Assembly (NCBI GenBank): GCA_000403315.2
Contig: KE159638.1
Location: forward strand, 449,793-513,792
Length of the DNA stretch: 64,000 bases
Source: Lachnospiraceae bacterium A2
GTDB taxonomy: Bacteria; Bacillota; Clostridia; Lachnospirales; Lachnospiraceae
Direction of reading: 5' to 3'
Positions 7,940 to 15,303 of the stretch are shown in pieces. The number at the start of each line of letters is the position of its first letter. Positions within the stretch are counted from its first letter, which is position 1. A program made the translations under genes and the position numbers. The notes under the pieces are model-generated. The model was not told the DNA's origin, ran no database searches, and saw only the letters and a program-made list of their open reading frames with translations.

Positions 7940-9226
7940 ATGAATTATAACACACAGAACGCAAAAATTGCATCCATAACTGAAAAAACTCTGATTGTTG
8001 GAATTGATGTGGGAAGTGAAACCCACTATGCCCGGGCATTTGACTGGCGCAACTACGAGTATACAAAGAAACCGCTGGAGTTCAGCAACACAGAGGCCGG
8101 ATTCCAGACATTCAAAGCATGGATGGAGGACATAGCGGAGAAATACGGCAAAACTGCCGTAATACCGGGCATGGAGCCGACAGGGCATTACTGGTTTGCC
8201 CTGGGGAAATTCCTGCAGGACAGCGGGATGAGGCCTGTGCATGTGAATCCCCACCACGTGAAAAAATCAAAAGAACTGGATGACAACAACCCCAACAAAA
8301 ATGACCGTAAAGACCCAAAGACGATCGCTACGCTTGTCAACGAGGGACGGTTCTCGTACCCTTACATACCAACCGGTATCTATGCAGAGATCAGGAGCCT
8401 GTCAAACCTGCGCTTCCAGACGCAGGAGGAGCTCACGAGGATCAGGAACCGCCTGGCCAGATGGTTCGCCATCTACTTCCCTGAATATAAAGGCGTTTAT
8501 GGGGATTTGAAGGCGGTGAGCGGGAGGATGGTGCTGAAGGAGGCGCCGCTGCCGGAGGACATCAGAAAACTGGGGGTGGAAGGTGTGGACCGGATATGGA
8601 GGGACGCAAAGCTGAGAGGCGCTGGGATGAAGAGGGCAAAGACCCTGGTAACAGCTGCGGAGCATAGCGTAGGAAGTACGGAAGCGCCGGAAGCCGCCCG
8701 TATGGAACTGAAAAACCTTCTGGCTGACATGGATGTATATACCTCAAGGCTGGAGGGGCTTCTCCTGAAAATAGAGGAAAAGCTGAAAGAAATCCCATAT
8801 GTTGATAAACTGATGGGGATTAAGGGGATCGGCCTGGCAACAGTCAGCGGATTCATTGCGGAGGCGGGAGACATTGGACGTTTTGACAACCCAAAGCAGT
8901 TACAGAAGCTGGCGGGATATGCGGTTGTGGCGAATGATTCCGGGAAGCATAACGGCGAAAGCCGGATCAGTTACAGGGGAAGGAAACGCCTGAGGTATGT
9001 GCTGTATGAAGCAGCGATATCCTTGATTGGGAAGAATGCGGAGTTCAGGGCAATACATGGGTATTACCGGACACGTAAAGAAAACCCATTAAAGAAGATG
9101 CAGTCTGTCGTAGCGGTAGCGTGTAAGGTCCTGAGGATATTCTACACGATACTGACAAAAGGTGTAGACTATGATGCCGGAAAACTGATGGGCGACATCA
9201 GGAGGCCACAGATCCAGGCAGCGTAA
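7940..9226 (+). CDS. IS110-family transposase (DEDD)
   Basis: A 428-residue transposase. The N-terminal RuvC-like DEDD domain shows GIDVGSETHYARAFD (first D), GMEPTGHYWFAL (E) and NKNDRKDPKTIATL (D, D). The C-terminal transposase_20 domain shows LMGIKGIGLATVSGFIAEAG and, after it, the serine-containing segment SGKHNGESRISYRGRKRLR. The start at 7940 is preferred over an upstream in-frame TTG at 7919 because GAGAGG precedes it. It appears intact, so the element may be active. Confidence 0.92.
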   Translation: MNYNTQNAKIASITEKTLIVGIDVGSETHYARAFDWRNYEYTKKPLEFSNTEAGFQTFKAWMEDIAEKYGKTAVIPGMEPTGHYWFALGKFLQDSGMRPVHVNPHHVKKSKELDDNNPNKNDRKDPKTIATLVNEGRFSYPYIPTGIYAEIRSLSNLRFQTQEELTRIRNRLARWFAIYFPEYKGVYGDLKAVSGRMVLKEAPLPEDIRKLGVEGVDRIWRDAKLRGAGMKRAKTLVTAAEHSVGSTEAPEAARMELKNLLADMDVYTSRLEGLLLKIEEKLKEIPYVDKLMGIKGIGLATVSGFIAEAGDIGRFDNPKQLQKLAGYAVVANDSGKHNGESRISYRGRKRLRYVLYEAAISLIGKNAEFRAIHGYYRTRKENPLKKMQSVVAVACKVLRIFYTILTKGVDYDAGKLMGDIRRPQIQAA

Positions 9227-9700
9227 TAAACGGACATGAACCACAAGCAGGCAATGCCCTGTCATAGTTGGGCTGGACTTCCAAAAATTTTGATTGAGGG
9301 TTGAATCCAGCTGTGGCAGGAAAGCTGGAAAGTATGGGGAACGATCCGGGAAAACGTCCACCGAAAGGTGCCGGTGAGGGAAGCATACGGGACAGGTCAG
9401 TAAGACTTATACAAAGAATGAGCCGGTAGCCGGCAGGAATATTTTCCATAGGGCATGACCCTGGTTAGGAGCTGAGCTGGCACCCTGGTTATGGACAGGC
9501 GGGACGAAGGAAGTTAGGACCCCGGCAGAGATGCAGGGTGATCCTGGTAGACACGGGAGGTACGCTGCCATAGAAGGATGGGTATACATAAGGCCATGTA
9601 GAGCGAAAACAAAGACGTTCTACTTCGTGTACCCTTCACCCTCTATTTTCGTACCAGATACAGAGAAATGTCCATCTCCTTGGCTCATTCATCTGAGATA
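9227..9700 (+). ncRNA. Structured 3' non-coding region of IS110 element, candidate bridge/seek RNA
   Basis: About 470 nt follow the transposase without a credible gene. The region is G-rich on the plus strand and has small hairpins such as CACC-GAAA-GGTG near 9359-9370. A 10-bp direct repeat ACCCTGGTTA occurs at 9458-9467 and 9482-9491. IS110-family transposases are known to use an element-encoded RNA with two guide loops, located upstream in the IS110 group and downstream in the IS1111 group. Assignment here is inference; no covariance model was run. Confidence 0.4.
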
Positions 9701-9763
9701 TGTAACTATAAATTCCTTGATTTTTTAAGGAAAATCACTTGACAATATAGGGAGGAAAATAAT

Positions 9764-9949
9764 ATGGCAATCACAAAGGAAATGTTACTTGGAGAAATTT
9801 TAAGAACCAAACCGGAGGCGGCAGAGGTGTTGATGCAGATGGGGATGCACTGTTTAGGGTGCCCGTCCTCACAGATGGAGAGCCTTGCGGATGCCTGCAT
9901 GGTGCATGGGCTGGATTCCGATGAACTCTTGAAAAAGCTGAATTCATAG
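9764..9949 (+). CDS. DUF1858 redox-disulfide protein
   Basis: A 61-residue protein matching the DUF1858 family: TKEMLLGEILRTKPEAAEVL, then MGMHCLGCPSSQMESLADAC. Three cysteines (CLGC and a later C) are suited to redox chemistry or metal binding. The family often accompanies hemerythrin and hybrid-cluster-type defence genes. GGGAGG precedes the ATG. It is now 3' of the IS110 element, which probably separated it from the operon promoter at 7060. Confidence 0.85.
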   Translation: MAITKEMLLGEILRTKPEAAEVLMQMGMHCLGCPSSQMESLADACMVHGLDSDELLKKLNS

Positions 9950-9959
9950 GAGGAGTGCA

Positions 9960-10571
9960 ATGAGCGCATTTTTAGGTTCGATTCATCACTGGCTATACGG
10001 AAAAATAGAGTTCCAAAACGGGCTAGTTGAAAGATTATCAGATATGATAAGCAAAAACGGGTATGATGATGGCATTCTTTCCGAAATGGAACAAAAGTAT
10101 GGGGCGGTGGAGAAAGGCAGTCTTGAAAATATGATTGATAACAGTAATATACACGGCTGGTTACAGGATAAAATCGCTGCCGCTGAAAACCGCCTTGCTT
10201 TTCTGGTCATCTCAACGATGGATGCCCATTCTGAATGTATGCCGGATATTGCGAATGCTGCATATGAGTATGGACGGAGCAGGAAACTGTCGGGGAAAAC
10301 AAGCGCAGAAGAAGTTTATAGGCATTTAGATAATCTGCTATTGAACGGAATGCCTTGTGACAGGGTTAATACTGTGGTTTCCATAAGTCAGGAGGCAGTA
10401 GTATGGAAACAGACTGTGGATATACATTTGCCATATTGGGAAGCATTACAAGGAGATGTCAGTCATTATTATGACCTGAAGGAGAGGCTGGTCGCAGGTA
10501 TTTTGGAGGGCAGCGGTTTTTCCTACAAATATTTAGGAAATCAGACATTCACATTGATTAAGGAGGGATAA
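9960..10571 (+). CDS. Unknown protein of the hemerythrin/DUF1858 operon
   Basis: A 203-residue, mostly helical protein with no signal peptide or membrane segment, preceded by AGGAG. Distinctive segments are SIHHWLYGKIEFQNGLVERL and STMDAHSECMPDIANAAYEY; a later cysteine lies in LLLNGMPCDRVNTV. It contains conserved-looking His/Cys residues but no known motif. It lies 10 nt after the DUF1858 gene and 3 nt before hemerythrin, so it is part of the same operon and may share a redox-sensing role. No function is assigned. Confidence 0.7.
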   Translation: MSAFLGSIHHWLYGKIEFQNGLVERLSDMISKNGYDDGILSEMEQKYGAVEKGSLENMIDNSNIHGWLQDKIAAAENRLAFLVISTMDAHSECMPDIANAAYEYGRSRKLSGKTSAEEVYRHLDNLLLNGMPCDRVNTVVSISQEAVVWKQTVDIHLPYWEALQGDVSHYYDLKERLVAGILEGSGFSYKYLGNQTFTLIKEG

Positions 10572-10574
10572 ATA

Positions 10575-11120
10575 ATGTATGGAATTGATTTACTGATGAA
10601 AGAACATGAGAATATCGTAGCACTGACTAAGCATTTAAGGAGAACCTGCTGTGCTGTGATTGAGGGGGCAGACATTGATGTTCAGGAGTTTCTGGAGTGT
10701 ATTGATTTTGCAAGAACTTATGCAGACAAGCATCATCATGGAAAGGAAGAACAGATATTGTTTCGGTTTATGCTTAATAATTCCGATCCTGTTGCAGAAA
10801 AACTGGTGCGCAATGGAATGCTGGTGGAACATGACTTCGGAAGATTCCATATCGGGGAATTGGAGAACGCAGTTAAGCAGTATGCCAGTGTTCCGACTAC
10901 AGAAGGAAAGCTGGATATCGTCACCCATGCATCGGGTTATGTGGATTTATTGCAGCGTCACATTGAGAAAGAAGATACCGTCTGCTACACTTATGCATTA
11001 CGAACACTGTCAGAGGAATGCAAAGCGCAGATTGATGAACAGACAAGAGCGTTTGAGAAAAAAGCGGAACAGGACGGCATACAGGAGAAATATATTACAT
11101 GGTTAGAAAAAAGGAGATAG
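10575..11120 (+). CDS. Hemerythrin-domain protein
   Basis: A 181-residue four-helix-bundle protein predicted to bind a di-iron centre for O2, NO or peroxide handling. The iron ligands are visible in order: MKEHENIVAL, DKHHHGKEEQILF, VEHDFGRFH and LQRHIEKEDTVCY. Such proteins act in oxygen and nitrosative stress defence in anaerobes. The gap to the upstream gene is 3 nt. It is immediately followed by a second DUF1858 gene, so the group is likely one transcript under the Crp/Fnr regulator. Confidence 0.9.
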   Translation: MYGIDLLMKEHENIVALTKHLRRTCCAVIEGADIDVQEFLECIDFARTYADKHHHGKEEQILFRFMLNNSDPVAEKLVRNGMLVEHDFGRFHIGELENAVKQYASVPTTEGKLDIVTHASGYVDLLQRHIEKEDTVCYTYALRTLSEECKAQIDEQTRAFEKKAEQDGIQEKYITWLEKRR

Positions 11121-11124
11121 GCGA

Positions 11125-11361
11125 ATGGGTAAAGTTGTTGATTTCACAAAAACAGTTTCAGAGCTGGTAAGTGAAAATCCTGAAATAAAAGAGGTATTGG
11201 CAGAAGCAGGGTTTAAGGAAATTATAAAGCCTATGTCTTTAGCTGTAATGGGTAAGGTAATGACGATACCAAATGGAGCAGCCATAAAAAATATTCCTAT
11301 GGACAAAGTTTTTGAAACTTTTGAGAAACATGGGTTTGAGGTGAAAACAGAAACATCTTGA
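11125..11361 (+). CDS. DUF1858 protein without cysteines
   Basis: A 78-residue protein: VDFTKTVSELVSENPEIKEV, then LAEAGFKEIIKPMSLAVMGK. This follows the DUF1858 pattern, but the CxxC pair of the first copy (9764) is missing and there is no cysteine at all. It may be a structural or ligand-binding variant. AGGAG lies before the start and the spacing to hemerythrin is 4 nt. Confidence 0.75.
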   Translation: MGKVVDFTKTVSELVSENPEIKEVLAEAGFKEIIKPMSLAVMGKVMTIPNGAAIKNIPMDKVFETFEKHGFEVKTETS

Positions 11362-11406
11362 ACGGGTGGTTAAAAATCAGGCTGAGGGAAGGAGCAAACG
11401 AACAGT

Positions 11407-11736
11407 ATGGAAAAAATAAAAAATATAGACAAGGCAGAAATTTTAGTTTTAAAAGAACAGGTTGCTTACCAAAGCAATCAGGTTGTAAGCAGGACTTTAG
11501 CACAAAATAATGCGCTGAGTGTCACATTGTTTTCTTTTGACAAGGGAGAAGAAATCAGCAGCCATGAGTCCAGTGGTGATGCCTTTGTGATTTGTTTGGA
11601 TGGCGTTGGCGAGATTACGATTGATGACAAAAAGTATGAACTGCATGAGGGAGAATCTATCGTAATGCCCGCAAAACACCCTCATGCGGTCTTGGGTAAA
11701 GAGCAGTTTAAAATGTTGCTGGTTGTTGTATTTTAG
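11407..11736 (+). CDS. Single-domain cupin protein
   Basis: A 109-residue cupin. The two metal-binding motifs are recognisable: motif 1 around EISSHESSGDAFVICLDG and motif 2 around MPAKHPHAVLG, with GEITIDDKKYELHEGESIVM between them. Such small cupins bind metal or a small ligand and often act as sensors or enzymes of unknown substrate. It lies 45 nt after the second DUF1858 gene and 17 nt before ferredoxin, in the same operon. Confidence 0.82.
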   Translation: MEKIKNIDKAEILVLKEQVAYQSNQVVSRTLAQNNALSVTLFSFDKGEEISSHESSGDAFVICLDGVGEITIDDKKYELHEGESIVMPAKHPHAVLGKEQFKMLLVVVF

Positions 11737-11753
11737 CGAAAGGGGGATGCGGC

Positions 11754-11942
11754 ATGAGGGTGAATGTAGATCAGAATGCTTGTATTGGATGCGGGCTGTG
11801 TGTTGGGATGGCACCTGATGTATTCCGTATGAATGACGATGATAAGGCGGAGGGGTATCAGGACTCTGCACCGGAAAACGAAAGCATGGTACAGGATGCC
11901 GTTCGTTCCTGTCCTGTTTCCGCTATTGAATGGGAGGAATAG
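11754..11942 (+). CDS. [4Fe-4S] ferredoxin
   Basis: A 62-residue ferredoxin with one cluster: the C-x2-C-x2-C part is ACIGCGLCVG and the fourth ligand is in SCPVSAIEWEE. The acidic remainder is typical for electron carriers. It is cytoplasmic. GGGGG with a short spacer precedes ATG. Its stop lies 2 nt before the start of lactate dehydrogenase, so electron transfer to or from a dehydrogenase or to the hemerythrin system is plausible but not shown. Confidence 0.9.
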   Translation: MRVNVDQNACIGCGLCVGMAPDVFRMNDDDKAEGYQDSAPENESMVQDAVRSCPVSAIEWEE

Positions 11943-11944
11943 AG

Positions 11945-12913
11945 ATGATAAAAACAATTAACCCAAGAAAAGCAGCAGTCATCGGCTGTGGATTTGTAGG
12001 CGCTGCAACAGCATTTACACTGATGCAGAGCAGGCTGTTCACTGAAATGGTGCTTCTTGATGCAAATTATGATAAAGCAGACGGAGAAGCAAAGGACATT
12101 TCGCATGGCGTTCCGTTTGCCGGACAGATGAAGATTTATGCAGGAGGCTATGATGACCTGATGGATGCTTCTATTGTCATTGTGACTGCCGGGGCAAACC
12201 AGAAGCCGAATGAAACAAGGCTCGATTTAGTACATAAAAATGTTGCTATCTACAAAAGCATCATTCCTGAAATTGCAAAGCGCAATTTTAAAGGAATATT
12301 GCTGATTGTATCAAATCCGGTTGATATTCTTACTTATGCTGCTGTAAAGCTGAGCGGGTTTCCTGAAAAAAGAGTAATTGGTTCCGGAACGGTTCTTGAT
12401 ACCGCAAGGCTAAAATATGCGCTTAGTAAACATTTAGGGGTAGACAGCCGTAGCATTCATTCCTTTATCATTGGCGAACATGGGGATAGTGAGATTGCAG
12501 CATGGAGCAGCACGAATATATCTGGTATTCCATTGAATGATTTTTGTGAGATGCGTGGACATTTCAACCATGAGGAAGCAATGCGGGAGATTGCGGAAGA
12601 TGTAAAAAACAGCGCTTATGATATTATTTCTAAAAAGCAGGCTACTTATTATGGAATTGCTATGTCGGTTAAGCGTATCTGTGAATGCGTTGTAAGGGAT
12701 GAAAAATCTATTCTTCCGGTATCTTCTATCATGCATGGAAATTATGGAATTAAAGAAATTGCCCTTAGTATGCCCGCTATTATAGGGGCAGACGGAATCG
12801 AAACCCATGTTCCTATTTCTTTGAATGAAAAGGAAATGGAGAAACTTCACAATTCGGCAAAAACTATAAGAAAAATTGCAGAAGAGCTTGATTTGGAAGT
12901 TGTCCCAAATTAG
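11945..12913 (+). CDS. L-lactate dehydrogenase
   Basis: A 322-residue NAD-dependent LDH/MDH-family enzyme reducing pyruvate to L-lactate. The Rossmann motif is VIGCGFVGAATAF. The substrate loop is VTAGANQKPNETRLDL, where Gln at the discriminating position supports lactate rather than malate. VSNPVDILTY and the catalytic histidine in IIGEHGDSE follow. Start 11945 is chosen since GGAGG at 11933-11937 fits; an in-frame start at 11930 overlaps ferredoxin. As the last gene of a redox-stress operon, it may reoxidise NADH when hydrogenases or ferredoxin enzymes are damaged. Confidence 0.92.
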   Translation: MIKTINPRKAAVIGCGFVGAATAFTLMQSRLFTEMVLLDANYDKADGEAKDISHGVPFAGQMKIYAGGYDDLMDASIVIVTAGANQKPNETRLDLVHKNVAIYKSIIPEIAKRNFKGILLIVSNPVDILTYAAVKLSGFPEKRVIGSGTVLDTARLKYALSKHLGVDSRSIHSFIIGEHGDSEIAAWSSTNISGIPLNDFCEMRGHFNHEEAMREIAEDVKNSAYDIISKKQATYYGIAMSVKRICECVVRDEKSILPVSSIMHGNYGIKEIALSMPAIIGADGIETHVPISLNEKEMEKLHNSAKTIRKIAEELDLEVVPN

Positions 12914-12945
12914 GAAAAAGGAATATTTACACTGAAACTTAGGTG

Positions 12946-12984
12946 GGAAAGCGTTTGTTGGAAGAAAACCAATGAGCGCTTTTC
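12946..12984 (+). terminator. Hairpin after lactate dehydrogenase
   Basis: AAAGCG (12948-12953) pairs with CGCTTT (12977-12982) and TTGG (12958-12961) with CCAA (12969-12972). The right arm runs into TTTTCTGTTTC. It is a plausible intrinsic terminator for the redox operon. Confidence 0.45.
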
Positions 12985-13074
12985 TGTTTCTAAAAGCAAC
13001 AATACACTGCCGTTCCCCGCCAGTCCTAACTTCGTTTCAGATAAATCAATTTTTCAGAAATAGAGGACAGGACA

Positions 13075-13344
13075 TTGATAAACAAAGATAAAAAAGACAG
13101 GGTGGTGCGCCAGTTTGTGACATACTGCCGCATGGCATTGAGATACGAAAAAATTAACTATTACAACGAACGCAAGCGCATGGCGGAACGGGAATCGCAC
13201 ATGGAGATGTTTTCCGAAAAGCAGTTGGAAACGGTTGATAAAATCTTTGATACATACCACGCTGACTATTTTTATGTCATGGGTTATGAAATCGGCATAG
13301 TGGACGGTGATTCGGCTGTTCAAGCCGTACATGGCAAGGCTTAG
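13075..13344 (+). pseudogene. Remnant of element sigma-70-like protein
   Basis: A TTG start with GAGG at good spacing opens an 89-residue frame: DRVVRQFVTYCRMALRYEKI, then MFSEKQLETVDKIFDTYHAD. This resembles the N-terminal half of the sigma-70-like proteins carried by clostridial conjugative elements. The region-4 HTH that should follow is absent: the frame stops after AVQAVHGKA. A second frame (13331-13444) carries a short basic piece, NRELYERLVRKVMLITVRF, resembling a recombinase tail. It reads as a deletion scar. Low certainty on the family. Confidence 0.4.
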
Positions 13345-13444
13345 CATTGAGGAAGGCAGATTCAACAGGGAACTGTACGAAAGGCTCGTGCGGAAAGTTA
13401 TGCTTATAACGGTACGGTTTAAGACGGATTATGATGAAAAATAA

Positions 13445-13507
13445 ACAGGCGTGATGAAACACAGGAGAGGGCATTCCGGATACGGATGTCCTCTTTTGTG
13501 TGCCTGT
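13445..13507 (+). terminator. Long intrinsic-terminator-like hairpin
   Basis: ACAGGC (13445-13450) pairs with GCCTGT (13502-13507). Inside, CACAGGAGAGG pairs with CCTCTTTTGTG through G-U and A-T pairs, capped by a smaller GCATTCC/GGATGTC stem. It directly follows the sigma remnant and precedes the ISAs1 element. Confidence 0.5.
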
Positions 13508-13538
13508 TATTGATATGCAATATTAACAGCGTTACAGG

Positions 13539-14807
13539 CAGGACAAACGCATGAATAATTATAACATCCATTTTAAATAGATATACTATTTTTTAAGTTT
13601 TTAAATACTCAATACCTCTTCTAAAAATTTTACTGGACGTAAACCTATTGCAAACCGCTTCTTTTTTAATGAAAGCCTTTTGATGCTAAGTGACAGTTCT
13701 GCCAGCTTTAATATACTTAAACACCATTTCCGTATTATATTGTGGTTCTGGGCTGCTGTTTTGTCTGCTGTTGTATTATAATCTTCACGGAATGTGACAT
13801 CAAGATGCCAGTGCATGCTTTCAACACTCCAGTGCCCACGCACTGCCCTGCTGGCAAGGTTTATGTCTTCTGGCAGGCTGCTTATGAAATATCTGTACTC
13901 TGTATGCTTTTCTCCTTCTTTTTCCAGTACTTTGTGTTCCATTATTATGCTTTTCATGCCTTTCCAGTCTTTGCGCTGGCACAGCCATTTTATATCCCCT
14001 GTCTGGTAATATTCCCTCGTTTCCAGCTGCCCATGTGATTTTTCAATGCTTTTTTTGTAGCATCCTTTTTCTTTTATTTTTATAAGGAACTCTTTTTCTG
14101 AAAAATAATCTTTTATATCATTATATAGTGTTTTCTGGTTTCCTTTTACTGCAAGCACATTATCTGCACGCCTGCTCTTTATTTTTTCTGCTATGGCTGT
14201 CTGTGTGCCCATTGCATCTGTTGTGATAATATTACCTTTTATCTGTATTGTTTCAAGAAGAAGTGGTATTGCCGTAATTTCATTGCTTTTTTCCATGACT
14301 GCCCTCTGCCCCATGCAGAAGCCGTCTTCTTTGCTCCATGCAGAAACAATATGCAGTGGTTTTTCACCTTTGTTTTTGTTCCCACGCATAGTTTTTCCAT
14401 CTATGCAGACAATCTTTTTAAGTGCTTCCCCTTCCCCGCTGTCCAGAAGTCCCTGCCATTTTATATACAGCTGCTGCAGTGCTTCTGGTGAAACCATCCC
14501 CATTACCCTCTGTATTGTGTCATGTGATGGTACACCATTTTCCAGACTTATGTACTTTTTTAAATAATCTTCATAAACTTCTGCAAATTCTGCAATTTCA
14601 ACCCAGTCATCTGCATCTGCCAGTGTGGCAAACATGACAATTACCAGGATATCTTTAAGTTTATGCCGTACTTTTTTCTCCTGCCGTACATCCTCAATGT
14701 ATTCCATCCATTGTAACAGTTTTTCCATACAAATATCCCCCAGTTTTTGTTTTATTCTAACAAAAACTGACAATATTTACAAATTGTTCATTCATGCGTT
14801 TGTCCTG
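13539..14807 (-). mobile_element. ISAs1-family insertion sequence with 18-19-bp inverted repeats
   Basis: The left end CAGGACAAACGCATGAAT (13539-13556) is the exact reverse complement of ATTCATGCGTTTGTCCTG (14790-14807). The match extends one further base on each side (G13538/C14808). The element is 1269 bp and holds one transposase on the minus strand. Flanking octamers (about 13531-13538 and 14808-14815) are not alike, so no target duplication is left. It has cut the start of the YciI-like gene on its right. Confidence 0.85.
13601..14728 (-). CDS. ISAs1-family transposase
   Basis: A 375-residue DDE transposase from an ATG at 14728 preceded by GGGGATA on the minus strand. The DDE_Tnp_1-associated N-terminus is visible (RQEKKVRHKLKDILVIVMFA). 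Catalytic positions are KIVCIDGKTMRG (D), NIITTDAMGTQ (D) and GHWSVESMHWHLDVTF (E). The reading frame is complete, so the element could still move. Confidence 0.92.
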   Translation of the reverse strand: MEKLLQWMEYIEDVRQEKKVRHKLKDILVIVMFATLADADDWVEIAEFAEVYEDYLKKYISLENGVPSHDTIQRVMGMVSPEALQQLYIKWQGLLDSGEGEALKKIVCIDGKTMRGNKNKGEKPLHIVSAWSKEDGFCMGQRAVMEKSNEITAIPLLLETIQIKGNIITTDAMGTQTAIAEKIKSRRADNVLAVKGNQKTLYNDIKDYFSEKEFLIKIKEKGCYKKSIEKSHGQLETREYYQTGDIKWLCQRKDWKGMKSIIMEHKVLEKEGEKHTEYRYFISSLPEDINLASRAVRGHWSVESMHWHLDVTFREDYNTTADKTAAQNHNIIRKWCLSILKLAELSLSIKRLSLKKKRFAIGLRPVKFLEEVLSI

Positions 14808-15096
14808 CTTTAATCTGACTTATATCAAGCCAATTTTGGAAGTTGAAAAAATGTTACCAGCACACATTAGCTATTTGGAAGAAAACTACAACACAAAAAA
14901 ATTTATTTGTTCTGGAAGAAAGAATCCACGAATTGGCGGTATAATTCTCTGTAATTGTGCAACAAAGCAGGAGGCAGAACAGATTATGGAGCAAGATCCA
15001 TTTTTCAGAGAAAAAATTGCCCGGTATGAAATAATTGAGTTCGTACCTTCTAAATCATTGGAAGAATTTAAAGTGCTTATGGAAAAAATCAAATAG
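14794..15096 (+). CDS. YciI-like protein, 5' end replaced by ISAs1 terminus
   Basis: From residue 7 on (FNLTYIKPILEVEKMLPAHI, FICSGRKNPRIGGIILCN, YEIIEFVPSKS) the protein matches small YciI-type ferredoxin-like-fold proteins of about 95 residues. Its first six codons (ATGCGTTTGTCCTGC and on) are the ISAs1 inverted repeat itself. The native start is therefore gone, and no ribosome site precedes the new ATG. It is probably silent, or expressed weakly from the IS. Confidence 0.75.
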   Translation: MRLSCFNLTYIKPILEVEKMLPAHISYLEENYNTKKFICSGRKNPRIGGIILCNCATKQEAEQIMEQDPFFREKIARYEIIEFVPSKSLEEFKVLMEKIK

Positions 15097-15158
15097 TGGA
15101 TTAGTTTGAAAAATGAGATTTTATATCTAAGTAAAACGAAAGGAAAGGTCATGCAAAG

Positions 15159-15193
15159 GCCGCCACAGATGGCTCACTACCATATGCGGCGGT
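15159..15193 (+). repeat. GC-rich hairpin repeat, copy A
   Basis: CCGCC (15160-15164) pairs with GGCGG (15188-15192), with ATGG and CCATATGC flanking the loop. Related hairpins recur at 18668-18701 and 20152-20184 in the same cargo block. It sits between the YciI-like gene and the AraC regulator. Confidence 0.55.
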
Positions 15194-15303
15194 CTGCCGT
15201 TTATATAGGCAGGGAAAAGCTGTAAATCTGAAAAATGAAGATATTTTACAAGACGCAGGAAAAAATAAGGGGTAAAATGGCTCTTGACAAGGAGGTAATC
15301 CAC

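Larger units (their letters stand above)
7862..9700 (+). mobile_element. IS110-family insertion sequence (ends approximate)
   Basis: An IS110-type transposase with unusually informative non-coding ends separates the first gene of the redox operon from the DUF1858 gene. IS110 elements lack simple terminal inverted repeats and usually make no clear target duplication, so the ends cannot be fixed by reading. The left boundary lies between 7795 and 7866, and the right boundary between about 9600 and 9740. The long 3' non-coding part is included because it is not explained by the host operon. Confidence 0.6.
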
